From: Streptomyces sp. HD | GTDB taxonomy: Bacteria; Actinomycetota; Actinomycetes; Streptomycetales; Streptomycetaceae | NCBI RefSeq assembly: GCF_028369295.1 | Contig: NZ_JAQMYP010000005.1 | Span: 124,001-188,000, forward strand | DNA: 64,000 nt | Reading direction: 5' to 3' | Shown: one piece after another, positions 16,876 through 25,127 of the stretch | Layout of the letters: each line of letters opens with the position of its first letter | Position numbering within the stretch: position 1 is the first letter of the stretch | Notes under the pieces: generated by a model | Told to the model about the DNA's origin: nothing | The model's database searches: none | What the model saw: only the letters and a program-made list of their open reading frames with translations | Made by a program: the position numbers and the translations under genes

Positions 16876-18297
16876 TCACGATCTTTGAGCCACCCCCGCC
16901 AGCCGCGTGGGCGGCAGATACTCCCGCACATACACCCGTTCCCAGCACGCCCCCGTCTCCCGCAGCTCACGCCAGGTCGTGTAGCGGTAGCGGAAGAGAC
17001 GGGCGCGGATGTGACGGGGCGGCTCGTCGGGCGGGAACGGCGAGCGGCGCAGCAGCTTCAGGGTGTCGCGGTCGTTCTCCAGGAGCCGCTCCACCAGGGC
17101 ACCGAACCACGCCCCGGCGTACGCGGGCGACAGGGCGGCGAACCACATCAGCCAGTCCAGCCGGAGGTGGTACGGCGCGAACTGGCGCGGCCAGCGCCGG
17201 GGATCGCCGGGCTTGCCCTTGAACTCGTACTCCCGCCAGTCCGAGTCCTCACGCGGCACGTCGTCGGCGGTGCCCTCGATCACCACCTCGTACCGGATCC
17301 TGCTGACGCTGCCGAAGGCGCCGTAGGTGTTGACCAGATGGAGCGGGTCGAAGGAGCGGTTCATGACCTGGCGGCGGGAGATCATGTTGGCGACCGGGTG
17401 ATAGCTCAGGAGGACGAGGAGCGCCGCGACCGCGAGCACCACGACCTCGTACCACAGCGGCGCGCCCGGCACGGAGGGCGCACCACTCGGGAACCGCAGC
17501 GCCGACAGGGCCAGCACGATGGTGATCCAGTTCAGCCAGGAGAAGTTGCCGGACAGGACCAGCCACAGCTGGGTGAGGATCATCAGCGAGGCGGCTGCCG
17601 TCGCGATCGGCTGCGGAGTGAAGAGGAGGACGGGCACGACGAGTTGGGTGAAGTGGTTGGCGGCCACCTCGACGCGGTGCAGCGGCTTCGGCAGATGGTG
17701 GAAGAACCAGCTCAGCGGGCCCGGCATCGGCTGGGTCTCGTGATGGTGGTCGAGGCAGGTCAGCTTCCGCCAGCAGGCGTCGCCGCGCATCTTGATCAGG
17801 CCCGCACCGAACTCGACCCGGAACAGGATCCAGCGCAGCAGGAACAGCACCACGATCGGCGGCGCCACCTCGTCGTTGCCGAGGAGGACGGCGAGGAAGC
17901 CGACCTCCAGCAACAGGGACTCCCAGCCGAACGAATACCAGGTCTGGCCGACGTTGACGATGGAGAGGTACAGCGCCCAGGGGATCAGCCACAGCAGCAT
18001 CGCGGCCCACAGGGGCACCAGGGAGTCCAGCCCGGCCAGCAACGCCGCCGACACCGCGCAGCCGGCCCAGGCGCAGGCCGCGAAGAACCGGTCCGAGTAG
18101 TGGAGGTGGAACACGCTCGGGGCGGCCTTGAAGGGCACCCGGGCGACGAAGCGCGGCACGGGCAGCATGCCGCGCTCGCCCATGAGCGCCCGGAACTGCA
18201 GGGCCGCCGTCAGGAACGCGACGAGGTACACGCCGGCCAGAGCCCGCTGGAAGACCAGCCGACTCGTCCAGTAGTCCGGTGCGACGAACCAGTCCAC
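16876..18297 (-). CDS. Lipase maturation factor-like integral membrane protein
   Basis: The GTG at 18297 follows AAGGAGGGG at a spacing of seven bases and gives 473 residues. It starts with WFVAPDYWTSRLVFQRALAGVYLVAFLTAALQF. About nine to ten hydrophobic segments cover residues 15-350, with WESLLLEVGFLAVLL, FRVEFGAGLIKMRGD and CLDHHHETQPMPGPLSWFFHHLP as signature segments of lipase maturation factor proteins. A hydrophilic C-terminal domain carries RWPRQFAPYHLRLDWLMWFAA. In vertebrates LMF1 helps lipases fold in the ER. The bacterial role is not established and no lipase gene is adjacent here. Confidence 0.85.
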   Translation of the reverse strand: MDWFVAPDYWTSRLVFQRALAGVYLVAFLTAALQFRALMGERGMLPVPRFVARVPFKAAPSVFHLHYSDRFFAACAWAGCAVSAALLAGLDSLVPLWAAMLLWLIPWALYLSIVNVGQTWYSFGWESLLLEVGFLAVLLGNDEVAPPIVVLFLLRWILFRVEFGAGLIKMRGDACWRKLTCLDHHHETQPMPGPLSWFFHHLPKPLHRVEVAANHFTQLVVPVLLFTPQPIATAAASLMILTQLWLVLSGNFSWLNWITIVLALSALRFPSGAPSVPGAPLWYEVVVLAVAALLVLLSYHPVANMISRRQVMNRSFDPLHLVNTYGAFGSVSRIRYEVVIEGTADDVPREDSDWREYEFKGKPGDPRRWPRQFAPYHLRLDWLMWFAALSPAYAGAWFGALVERLLENDRDTLKLLRRSPFPPDEPPRHIRARLFRYRYTTWRELRETGACWERVYVREYLPPTRLAGVAQRS

Positions 18298-18439
18298 GGC
18301 CCTACCCCTCCTTCTGTCATTGTCGCGCCAACCGACCCAGGTGACTCTCCGTATATCACCTCTCCGCTTGCGTAACCCAAGTGAGTGAAGCAGACAATGA
18401 GGGGCGAAATGCCCGTCAGTCGACAGTCGGTGGGAGGTC

Positions 18440-19636
18440 GTGGTGCGGACACCTACCCGATCCATCGTCACGGCCTGCACACTTTCGGCGGCCCTTTTCG
18501 CCGGCGGGTGCGCCGTCGACAGCGGCGAGAGCGCGACAACGGGCGGGGAGATCTTCCTCCAGCCCGCGGCGGCCCGGGGCCCGGACCCCTTCACGGACTC
18601 CACGGCGACCTCCACGGCCACCCCGTCGCCGGTCACCCGAACGCCGCGGCCGGCCCACTCGGGGCGGGCGGAACCGCAGTCCCTGTCCGGTGAGACGCCC
18701 GGTCTGTACGGCGGCACCCGAGGGACCGGGAGCTGCGATGTGCGGCGGCAGATCGAGCGGCTCACCGCCGACCGGGACAGGGCCCGCGGCTTCGCCCAGG
18801 CCGCGGGCGTCTCCCAGGCGTCGATCCCCGGCTATCTGCGCGGGCTGACCTCGGTCGTGCTGCGCGCCGACACCCGGGTCACCAACCACGGTTACCGCGA
18901 CGGCCGTACGACCGGCTACCAGTCGGTCCTCCAGGCGGGCACCGCCGTCCTGGTCGACGACCACGGTGTGCCCCGGGTGCGCTGCGCCTGCGGCAATCCG
19001 CTCGCCCCGCCCGTCGGGACGCGCGGTGAGTCCGGCACCAGCGGGCGGGCCTGGTCCGGGTACCGGCCGAGCCAGGTGATCGTGGTGACCCCGGCGACCC
19101 GGGTGATCAACGACATCACGATCATCGACGTCGACGTCAACACCTGGATCGAGCGGCCGATCGGCCACCGGGGCCACGACCACGACCATGTCGTACCGCC
19201 GTCGAGCCCCCTGCCCCCGACGCCGCGGCCCGTGCCCCCGACCCGTGTCCCGCACCCGCATGACAGCGCCTCCGGCACCTGGCCCGGCGAGGACGGCACG
19301 CACGAGAGCGCGTCCCCGTCCGGCGAGTCCGCCTCGCCGGAGCAGTCGCCGAGCGGGTGCGTGCCCCCCACGGTCACCGTCACTCCCAGTGCCACCTCCG
19401 GCGCTGCTTCCGGTGCGGCCTCCGGTGCCGCGGACGACGCCAAGACCTCGTCGGCCCGCCGTGCCACCGACTGTCCGACGGCCACCGTCACGGCGTCGCC
19501 CGGGGTGTCCGAACCCGGGACCGAGCCCAGCACGCCCGGTACGCCCAGCGCGCCCGCCTCACCCGGGCTGGTCCCCGACGCGCCGCGCACCGTCGACAGC
19601 GTCTTCGGCAGCCCCACCGACGTCTTCGGCAGCTGA
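18440..19636 (+). CDS. Secreted lipoprotein, DUF6777-like
   Basis: The protein has 398 residues. The GTG is preceded by GGGAGG. The signal ends in the lipobox FAGGC with Cys at about 24. The next segment GEIFLQPAAARGPDPFTDST matches my recollection of DUF6777 proteins of streptomycetes. Residues 95-235 form the conserved domain, including CDVRRQIERLTADRDRARGFAQAAGV and RVRCACGNPLAPP. The rest is low-complexity Pro, Ser, Thr and Ala, suggesting a wall-spanning or glycosylated tail. The function is unknown. Its position before a SpoIIE-type phosphatase with 53 intervening bases may indicate co-transcription. Confidence 0.7.
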   Translation: MVRTPTRSIVTACTLSAALFAGGCAVDSGESATTGGEIFLQPAAARGPDPFTDSTATSTATPSPVTRTPRPAHSGRAEPQSLSGETPGLYGGTRGTGSCDVRRQIERLTADRDRARGFAQAAGVSQASIPGYLRGLTSVVLRADTRVTNHGYRDGRTTGYQSVLQAGTAVLVDDHGVPRVRCACGNPLAPPVGTRGESGTSGRAWSGYRPSQVIVVTPATRVINDITIIDVDVNTWIERPIGHRGHDHDHVVPPSSPLPPTPRPVPPTRVPHPHDSASGTWPGEDGTHESASPSGESASPEQSPSGCVPPTVTVTPSATSGAASGAASGAADDAKTSSARRATDCPTATVTASPGVSEPGTEPSTPGTPSAPASPGLVPDAPRTVDSVFGSPTDVFGS

Positions 19637-19689
19637 CCGGTTCCGTCGCCCCAGTCGAAGAATCCGGCAAACCCTGGCAAGGTGGGCCC

Positions 19690-21777
19690 ATGGTTGATCG
19701 GGGAGCGAGCGCCCCGTCACTCCCGGAGGACTGGCCCGCCCACCCGGACCCGATCCTGGCGCTCAACCACATGGGCACCTTCGACTGGGACCTGGACACC
19801 GGTGTGTTCCACATGGACGCCCAGGCCCACGAGGTCTTCGATCTGCGCCCGGACGAATACGACGGGAACCCCGCGACCCTGGCGATCCGGGTGCCGCCGC
19901 CGGAGGCCTACCGGCTGGACGGCATGGTCTCCAAGGCCCTGAAGGACGGCAGCGAGAACTACGGCGCCTACTTCCGTATCCGCTGCCGCGACGGCAGCCT
20001 GCGCTGGACCCACACCCAGGGCTACATCCGGCGCGACGAGACGGGCCGCCCGCGCCGCATCGTCGGCATCGTCCGTGACGCCACCGACGAACTCGCCGAG
20101 AGCGAGGAGCGGCGCGAGCAGGCCGCCGAGGACGAGGCCCGGCGTCGGCAGACCAACGTCGTCCAGCTCACCACGGCCGCCCTCGCGCACGCCCGCACCG
20201 TGCAGGACGTGATCGACGTCCTCAAGGACACCCACGGTCTGACCCACCTCGGTGCCACCAGCCTGGTGATGGGCCTGGTCGAGGCCGGACGTATCCGGCT
20301 GGTCGCCGAGGGGCCCGCGGGCAGCTTCGTGCCGGGGACGCTGGTCACCCGAATAGACGAGCAGTACCCGATGAGCGAGGTGGTCAGGACCCTCACCCCG
20401 CGGTTCATCGAGTCGCCGGAGGAGTTCGCGGAGAGCTACCCCATCCTCTGGCCGCACATCACCGACCTGAACATCACGGCCGCCGCCTATCTCCCGCTGA
20501 TCGCCCAGGCCCGGCCGATCGGCGCCATCGGACTGCTCTACAGCGACCGCGACGGCTTCTCCACCGAGGACCGCAACGTGCTCGTCGCCCTCGGCAGCAG
20601 CATCGCGCAGAGCCTGCAGCGGGCCATGTTCTACGAGCAGGAGAAGGACCTCGCCACCGACCTCCAGCAGGCCATGCTGCCGCGCACCATCCCCAGCGTC
20701 CCCGGCGCCGACATCGCCGTCCGCTACCGCGCCGCCGGTGCCGCAGGCTCCCTCGGCCGGGACATCGGCGGCGACTGGTACGACCTGATCCCGCTGCCGG
20801 GCGGACGGGTCGGCGCCGTCATCGGCGACGTCCAGGGCCACGACACGCACGCCGCCGCCGTCATGGGGCAACTGCGCATCGTGCTGCGTGCCTACGCCGC
20901 CGAGGGGCACACCCCGGCCACCGTGATGGCCCGCGCCTCGGTGTTCCTGCACGAGCTGGACACCGACCGCTTCGCGACCTGCCTGTACGCGGAGGCCGAC
21001 CTGGCCACCGGAGTCGTGCAGGTGGTCCGGGCCGGCCATATCGACCCGCTGATCCGGGAGCCCGGCGGGAGCTGCCGCCGGGTCCCCATCGAGGGCGGGC
21101 TGCCGCTGGGCCTGTCCGCGGAGTTCGGGCGGCTCGAATACCCGGTCGGCACCATCGAGCTGGACTCCGACCGCACTCTGCTGCTGTGCACCGACGGTCT
21201 GGTCGAACAGCCCGGCGCCGACCTGGACGACGGCATGCAGACCCTCACCGCACTCATCGCCACCGGCCCGGACGACGTACGGGACCTCGCCGACCGCCTC
21301 ATCGACGTGGCCGAGGAACGCGGCGGCGACGACGACGTGGCCCTGCTCCTGCTGCGCCGCCGCGTCCTGGACGCCCCTCAGCCCGGCGGCCGTCTCCAGC
21401 AGCACGTCGCGCCCGGAGACCCCGAGGCCCTCACCGGCGCCCGGCACATGATCCGCGCCGCCGTGCGCGCCTGGAACGCCGGGGACCGGGCTGACGAGAT
21501 CGAGTTGGTCGCCGACGAACTGATCACCAACGCCCTGATGCACACCGAGGGATCCGCGATAGTGACCCTGCGCGTCCTGACCGGCTCCGAACGCCGTCTG
21601 CGTGTCGAGGTCGAGGACTCCTCCAGTGCCCTGCCACGCCGCCGTGAGGCGGGCGAGTCCGGTGTCTCCGGCCGCGGGCTGCTCCTGGTCGACCTGCTCA
21701 CCGACGTGTGGGGCGTGGAGGCGCGGGGCGGCGGCAAGTGCGTGTGGTGCGAGTTCGTGGTGCCGGAGCGGGGCTAG
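19690..21777 (+). CDS. PAS-GAF-SpoIIE phosphatase with C-terminal HATPase domain
   Basis: This 695-residue cytoplasmic regulator has four domains: PAS (about 15-135, HMGTFDWDLDTGVFHMDAQ to RRIVGIVRDATDE), GAF (150-310), a PP2C/SpoIIE phosphatase (330-555) and an anti-sigma-type kinase ATPase (575-695). Metal-binding aspartates are seen in RDIGGDWYDL, GDVQGHD, CTDGLVE and GGDDDVAL. ELVADELITNALMHT is the ATP-binding N box and GRGLLLVDLL the G region. Such proteins control partner-switching of sigma-B-like factors; no anti-sigma antagonist gene is adjacent. The ATG at 19690 follows AAGGTGG. Confidence 0.92.
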   Translation: MVDRGASAPSLPEDWPAHPDPILALNHMGTFDWDLDTGVFHMDAQAHEVFDLRPDEYDGNPATLAIRVPPPEAYRLDGMVSKALKDGSENYGAYFRIRCRDGSLRWTHTQGYIRRDETGRPRRIVGIVRDATDELAESEERREQAAEDEARRRQTNVVQLTTAALAHARTVQDVIDVLKDTHGLTHLGATSLVMGLVEAGRIRLVAEGPAGSFVPGTLVTRIDEQYPMSEVVRTLTPRFIESPEEFAESYPILWPHITDLNITAAAYLPLIAQARPIGAIGLLYSDRDGFSTEDRNVLVALGSSIAQSLQRAMFYEQEKDLATDLQQAMLPRTIPSVPGADIAVRYRAAGAAGSLGRDIGGDWYDLIPLPGGRVGAVIGDVQGHDTHAAAVMGQLRIVLRAYAAEGHTPATVMARASVFLHELDTDRFATCLYAEADLATGVVQVVRAGHIDPLIREPGGSCRRVPIEGGLPLGLSAEFGRLEYPVGTIELDSDRTLLLCTDGLVEQPGADLDDGMQTLTALIATGPDDVRDLADRLIDVAEERGGDDDVALLLLRRRVLDAPQPGGRLQQHVAPGDPEALTGARHMIRAAVRAWNAGDRADEIELVADELITNALMHTEGSAIVTLRVLTGSERRLRVEVEDSSSALPRRREAGESGVSGRGLLLVDLLTDVWGVEARGGGKCVWCEFVVPERG

Positions 21778-21939
21778 GGGGCTTCTGATGGATCTCCGCG
21801 GCGTCGCGACGCCCGGCACGCCCTCTCGCCGCACCGGACGAAAGGCCTAGTAGCTCCGCTACGAGGACTTCCGCCCGGCACGCCGAGAGCACGCACCGAA
21901 CGCCGCTCCTTCTCCCACGGCGATCCATCAGAAGCCCCC
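21777..21939. repeat. 163-bp imperfect palindrome with 18-bp perfect terminal inverted repeats (MITE-like)
   Basis: GGGGGCTTCTGATGGATC at 21777-21794 is exactly inverted at 21922-21939. The interior also folds on itself: GTAGC-TCC-GCTAC forms the tip near the centre, and flanking segments such as CGGACGAAAGGCCTAG pair with a diverged partner CGAGGACTTCCGCCCG. The element begins immediately after the SpoIIE stop codon and ends 75 bases before fpg. It contains no gene. It could act as a transcription terminator or be a non-autonomous mobile element; no target duplication was identified. Confidence 0.8.
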
Positions 21940-22014
21940 CAGCGGCGGCGTCCGGGCGGAGGGGCCCGTGCGGACCCGCCTGGCACTGTCGGTGCCGGAT
22001 GGCACTCTGGACGT

Positions 22015-22878
22015 ATGCCGGAACTCCCCGAGGTCGAAGCGCTCAAGGACTTCCTGACCGAGCACCTGGTCGGCCACGAGATCGTCCGTGTGCTGCCCGT
22101 CGCGATCAGCGTCCTCAAGACGTACGACCCGCCGGTCACCGCCGTCGAGGGCCATCAGGTCGTCGCCGTGCACCGGTACGGCAAGTTCCTCGACCTCGCC
22201 ACGGCGGACGGCCCGCATCTGGTGACCCACCTGGCCCGTGCGGGCTGGCTGCACTGGAAGGACCGGCTGCCGAGCGGCATGCCCCGTCCCGGAAAGGGCC
22301 CGCTCGCGCTGCGCGTGGCCCTGGAGACCGGCGCGGGCTTCGACCTCACCGAGGCCGGCACACAAAAGCGCCTCGCGGTCTACGTCGTCCAGGACCCACA
22401 GCAGGTCCCGGGCGTGGCCCGGCTGGGCCCGGACCCGCTCGCCGAGGACTTCGACGAGACGCGCTTCGCGGCCCTGCTGAAGGACGAGCGGCGTCAACTC
22501 AAGGGCGCCCTGCGCGACCAGAGCCTGATCGCCGGGGTCGGCAACGCCTACAGCGACGAGATCCTGCACGCGGCGAAGATGTCCCCCTTCAAGCTGGCCT
22601 CCTCGCTGACCGCGGAGGAGACGGCCAGGCTCTACGCGGCGCTGCGTACCACCCTCACCGAGGCCGTCGACCGCTCCCGGGGGCTTGCCGCCGGACGTCT
22701 CAAGGCGGCGAAGAAGAGCGGCCTGCGCGTCCACGGCCGCGCCGGAGAGCCGTGCCCGGTGTGCGGCGACACCGTCCGCGAGGTCTCCTTCAGCGACTCC
22801 TCGCTCCAGTACTGCCCCACCTGCCAGACGGGCGGGAAGCCGCTGGCGGACCGCAGAATGTCGCGGCTGCTGAAGTAG
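22015..22878 (+). CDS. Fpg/Nei-family DNA glycosylase/AP lyase
   Basis: The 287-residue enzyme starts with MPELPEVE, where Pro after Met is the catalytic nucleophile and Glu its partner. The helix-two-turns-helix segment is LKGALRDQSLIAGVGNAYSDEILH. The zinc finger is CPVCGDTVREVSFSDSSLQYCPTC, giving four cysteines, and is followed by the KPLADRRMSRLLK tail. It removes oxidised bases and nicks the abasic site in base excision repair. It differs from canonical Fpg at the end of the zinc finger, where FxxxQR is usual, so a Nei-like branch is more likely. Confidence 0.9.
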   Translation: MPELPEVEALKDFLTEHLVGHEIVRVLPVAISVLKTYDPPVTAVEGHQVVAVHRYGKFLDLATADGPHLVTHLARAGWLHWKDRLPSGMPRPGKGPLALRVALETGAGFDLTEAGTQKRLAVYVVQDPQQVPGVARLGPDPLAEDFDETRFAALLKDERRQLKGALRDQSLIAGVGNAYSDEILHAAKMSPFKLASSLTAEETARLYAALRTTLTEAVDRSRGLAAGRLKAAKKSGLRVHGRAGEPCPVCGDTVREVSFSDSSLQYCPTCQTGGKPLADRRMSRLLK

Positions 22879-22898
22879 GTTTCACCGGGACGGAGGTC

Positions 22899-23552
22899 TC
22901 ACCGGGACGGAAGCGTCACCAGGTGGTCGCCGTCCGCCGTCCGCACCTCGTACCGCAGGATCTCGTCGCTGTGCATCGCCGAGGCCCCCATCATGGTGTT
23001 CTCCCGGGCGTCGTGGTGGGCGGCCGACCAACTGGTCACCGTCTCCTCCGAGCCGTCCCGGCCGATGGCGATGAGATGACAGGCGCGCGGACCGGCGCCG
23101 TCCTTCACCTTCAGCTCCACCTGGCTGCCGTAGGCCTCGTTCTCGCTCGTCACCTGCGCCCACACACCCGACCGCGCGTCGGTCGCCTCGACGATCTGTA
23201 CGGTCTTGTCCTCGCCGCCCGCCATGATCGCGACGGCGGGCCCGGCGAGGGCGATCACGACCGAGGCGGCCACGGCGTACAGGGTGCGGCGGCGCAGCGC
23301 GCGATGGCGGTTCGCCACCGCTTCGAGCAGCCGGTTCAGCAGCTGCGGGCCGGGCTTGGTCATCGGGTGCACGAACTGGGGCGTGGACCGCCGGTACAAC
23401 ATCAACTGGCGGGTGACCGGCCCGAACTCGGTCACGTGTGCGGCGCAGCGCGCGCACTCCATGAGGTGGTCCTCGAAGCGGAATGCCTCCGCCTCGTTCA
23501 GCACGCCGAGCGCGTACGCGGCGACGTCGCGATGCCTCTCCAGGGACCTCAT
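22899..23552 (-). CDS. Anti-sigma factor with zinc-binding ZAS domain and one membrane segment
   Basis: The protein has 217 residues. The N-terminal 75 residues contain HLMECARC, the His-x3-Cys-x2-Cys ZAS motif that binds ECF sigma factors. A basic stretch RRRTLYAVAASVVIALAGPAVAIMAG at about 100-125 is a single membrane span, and the C-terminal 90 residues lie outside. That domain (RACHLIAIGRDGSEE, HSDEILRYEVRTADGDHLVTL) resembles the anti-sigma-K sensor domain. The cognate sigma factor is probably the ECF gene at 24368-24916 on the same strand, separated from it by one unknown gene. Confidence 0.87.
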   Translation of the reverse strand: MRSLERHRDVAAYALGVLNEAEAFRFEDHLMECARCAAHVTEFGPVTRQLMLYRRSTPQFVHPMTKPGPQLLNRLLEAVANRHRALRRRTLYAVAASVVIALAGPAVAIMAGGEDKTVQIVEATDARSGVWAQVTSENEAYGSQVELKVKDGAGPRACHLIAIGRDGSEETVTSWSAAHHDARENTMMGASAMHSDEILRYEVRTADGDHLVTLPSR

Positions 23553-23703
23553 GCCGAATCCTCGTGCCGTTGGGTGTGGGGTGTGTTACTCCTTGCGCCC
23601 ACTGGTACGCACCAGGCAGTCGAATCACTCAAGGCCTACACAGAATCGCAACCAAGGGATTCGGAGCGGTCGGCGTCGAGGATTGGTCCGGGGAGGAAAG
23701 AAC

Positions 23704-24219
23704 TTAAAAAAGGTGGATGGCGAGATGCCCGAGCGGCAGCCCCAGCTGCCACGCCGGAGTCCACACCTTCGGCCCCTCGTCCTCGCCGACCAGCGCACCG
23801 CCGCCCGGCACCGCGTTCAGATCGGGCGCGAGCAGCTCGGTCTCCTGCAGCCAGCGCCAGGCCGCCTCGGCGAGCTCAAGGTCGGGTGCGGGCCCGCCGG
23901 ACTCGGCGGCCTCGGCCGCGAGGCCCGCCATGCGTTCGCGTACCCAGTGCTGCCACGGCTGGTCGTACGCGGTCAGCGACAGCCAGGTCTCCAGCTGGGA
24001 GACCACCCGGATGCCGGAGAGTTCGCCGTCGGTGTCGGAGAGGAAGATGGTCAGCGCCAGGGCGTCGCGCCCGGCGCGGAACTCGAAGGACGTCGGCGGC
24101 ATGAGATCGCCGGTCCGCAGCAGCTCGTCGGCGATGTACTCGGCGTACAACCAAGCCATGGGGACGGTCAGTTCACCGCCGCCGGTGCCGTCCGTGCTCT
24201 CTTGACCTCTGTGCAGCAT
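23704..24219 (-). CDS. Hypothetical protein between ECF sigma and anti-sigma genes
   Basis: This 171-residue soluble protein is not recognised. AGGAAGG precedes the ATG. It has no signal or membrane segment and is acidic (VPMAWLYAEYIADELLRTGDLMPP, FEFRAGRDALALTIFLSDTDGELSGIRVVSQLETWLSLTAYDQPWQHWV). It looks like a compact mixed alpha/beta domain. Its position between the sigma and anti-sigma genes, with gaps of about 150 bases on both sides, suggests a modulator of that pair or a separately transcribed passenger. I assign no function. Confidence 0.75.
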   Translation of the reverse strand: MLHRGQESTDGTGGGELTVPMAWLYAEYIADELLRTGDLMPPTSFEFRAGRDALALTIFLSDTDGELSGIRVVSQLETWLSLTAYDQPWQHWVRERMAGLAAEAAESGGPAPDLELAEAAWRWLQETELLAPDLNAVPGGGALVGEDEGPKVWTPAWQLGLPLGHLAIHLF

Positions 24220-24259
24220 CCCTTCCTGCCTTCCTCCGGTGAGTGCGTCGCCCGACCCG

Positions 24260-24277
24260 CGGGACCCGTGGGTCCCG
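24260..24277 (-). terminator. Short hairpin downstream of the ECF sigma gene
   Basis: CGGGACC and GGTCCCG pair around CGTG in the 148-base gap between the sigma gene and the hypothetical gene. It could attenuate read-through from the sigma gene. No run of T follows. Confidence 0.35.
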
Positions 24278-24367
24278 GCCCAATCCGGAACACGGATGAG
24301 GACAGCCGATTACTCAACCGGGGTCCTCAGCAAGGCGCTTTACGGAGGTTTGACTCAGCCGTTGGTT

Positions 24368-24916
24368 TCACCGCAGGTCGGCCGCGTATCCCGGAAGCAC
24401 CCTGCGCAGGGCGCGCAGCGCATAGTAAGCGCGGGACTTCACGGTACCGGGCGGAATACCCAGGGTTTCCGCGGCCTCTGCAACACTCGCCCCTTGGAAG
24501 TACACGAGCACCAGGACTTCACGGTGCTCCGGAGTGAGTGTCTTCACAGCCTCGCGCACATCGAGCACTTCCGCGGCCCGTTCGGCGTGATCGGACATCA
24601 CCCGGGCGTTCTCCAGGATCGCATCCCCCACCTCAGGCGGCCGCGCCTGCCGGGCCCGCCGTGCGTCGATGGCGAGCCGCCGTCCGACGGTCATCAGCCA
24701 CGGCCGTACGGAGTCGAAGTCGTCCGCGCGCAGCGCCTCGGGATGCTGCCAGGCGCGCACCAGCGTCTCCTGCACGAGATCCTCGGCGCGCTGCCGGTCG
24801 CCGTCGCAGAGTCGGAGCAGCAGTGCGAAGAGGGGCCGGCCGTGCTCGCGCTGCAGCGCGGCGAGCTCGTGCTCGGCGGTCGTCGTCCCGTTGGTGAGGG
24901 TGGTTCCGGCCGTCAT
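24368..24916 (-). CDS. ECF-family RNA polymerase sigma factor
   Basis: The 182-residue protein has region 2 (ALLLRLCDGDRQRAEDLVQETLVRAWQHPEAL, DSVRPWLMTVGRRLAIDARRARQAR) and region 4 (LTPEHREVLVLVYFQGASVAEAAETLGIPPGTVKSRAYYALRALRR) with nothing between except a short acidic linker, as in ECF sigma factors. It likely recognises the promoter of its own regulon and is held by the membrane anti-sigma factor encoded downstream. Assignment to an ECF group was not possible by eye. Confidence 0.93.
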   Translation of the reverse strand: MTAGTTLTNGTTTAEHELAALQREHGRPLFALLLRLCDGDRQRAEDLVQETLVRAWQHPEALRADDFDSVRPWLMTVGRRLAIDARRARQARPPEVGDAILENARVMSDHAERAAEVLDVREAVKTLTPEHREVLVLVYFQGASVAEAAETLGIPPGTVKSRAYYALRALRRVLPGYAADLR

Positions 24917-25127
24917 GGCCGTATGCCATCGCAGGCGGCTGTTTTGTGACAGGGCGCACGCACGGGTCTGCGACGGACGGTCGATCGCGTCGGCGAACGG
25001 TACGACGAACGGTTCCTTCCGCCTATTCGGGACGGGCCGGACGGGCTAACAGCAGCGGCCGAATTGTTTACGGATCGCCCGGCTTTCATACGTATTGGTG
25101 GGTAATACGACCATACGGGGTGAGCTG

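Noticed and set aside
24994..25012. CGAACGGTACGA/CGAACGGTTCC 12-base direct repeat between the ECF sigma gene and the CapA gene as an ECF promoter or operator
   Set aside because: On the minus strand it offers GGAAC, but no -10 (CGTC-like) lies at the proper 16-18 bases. It is too short to call.
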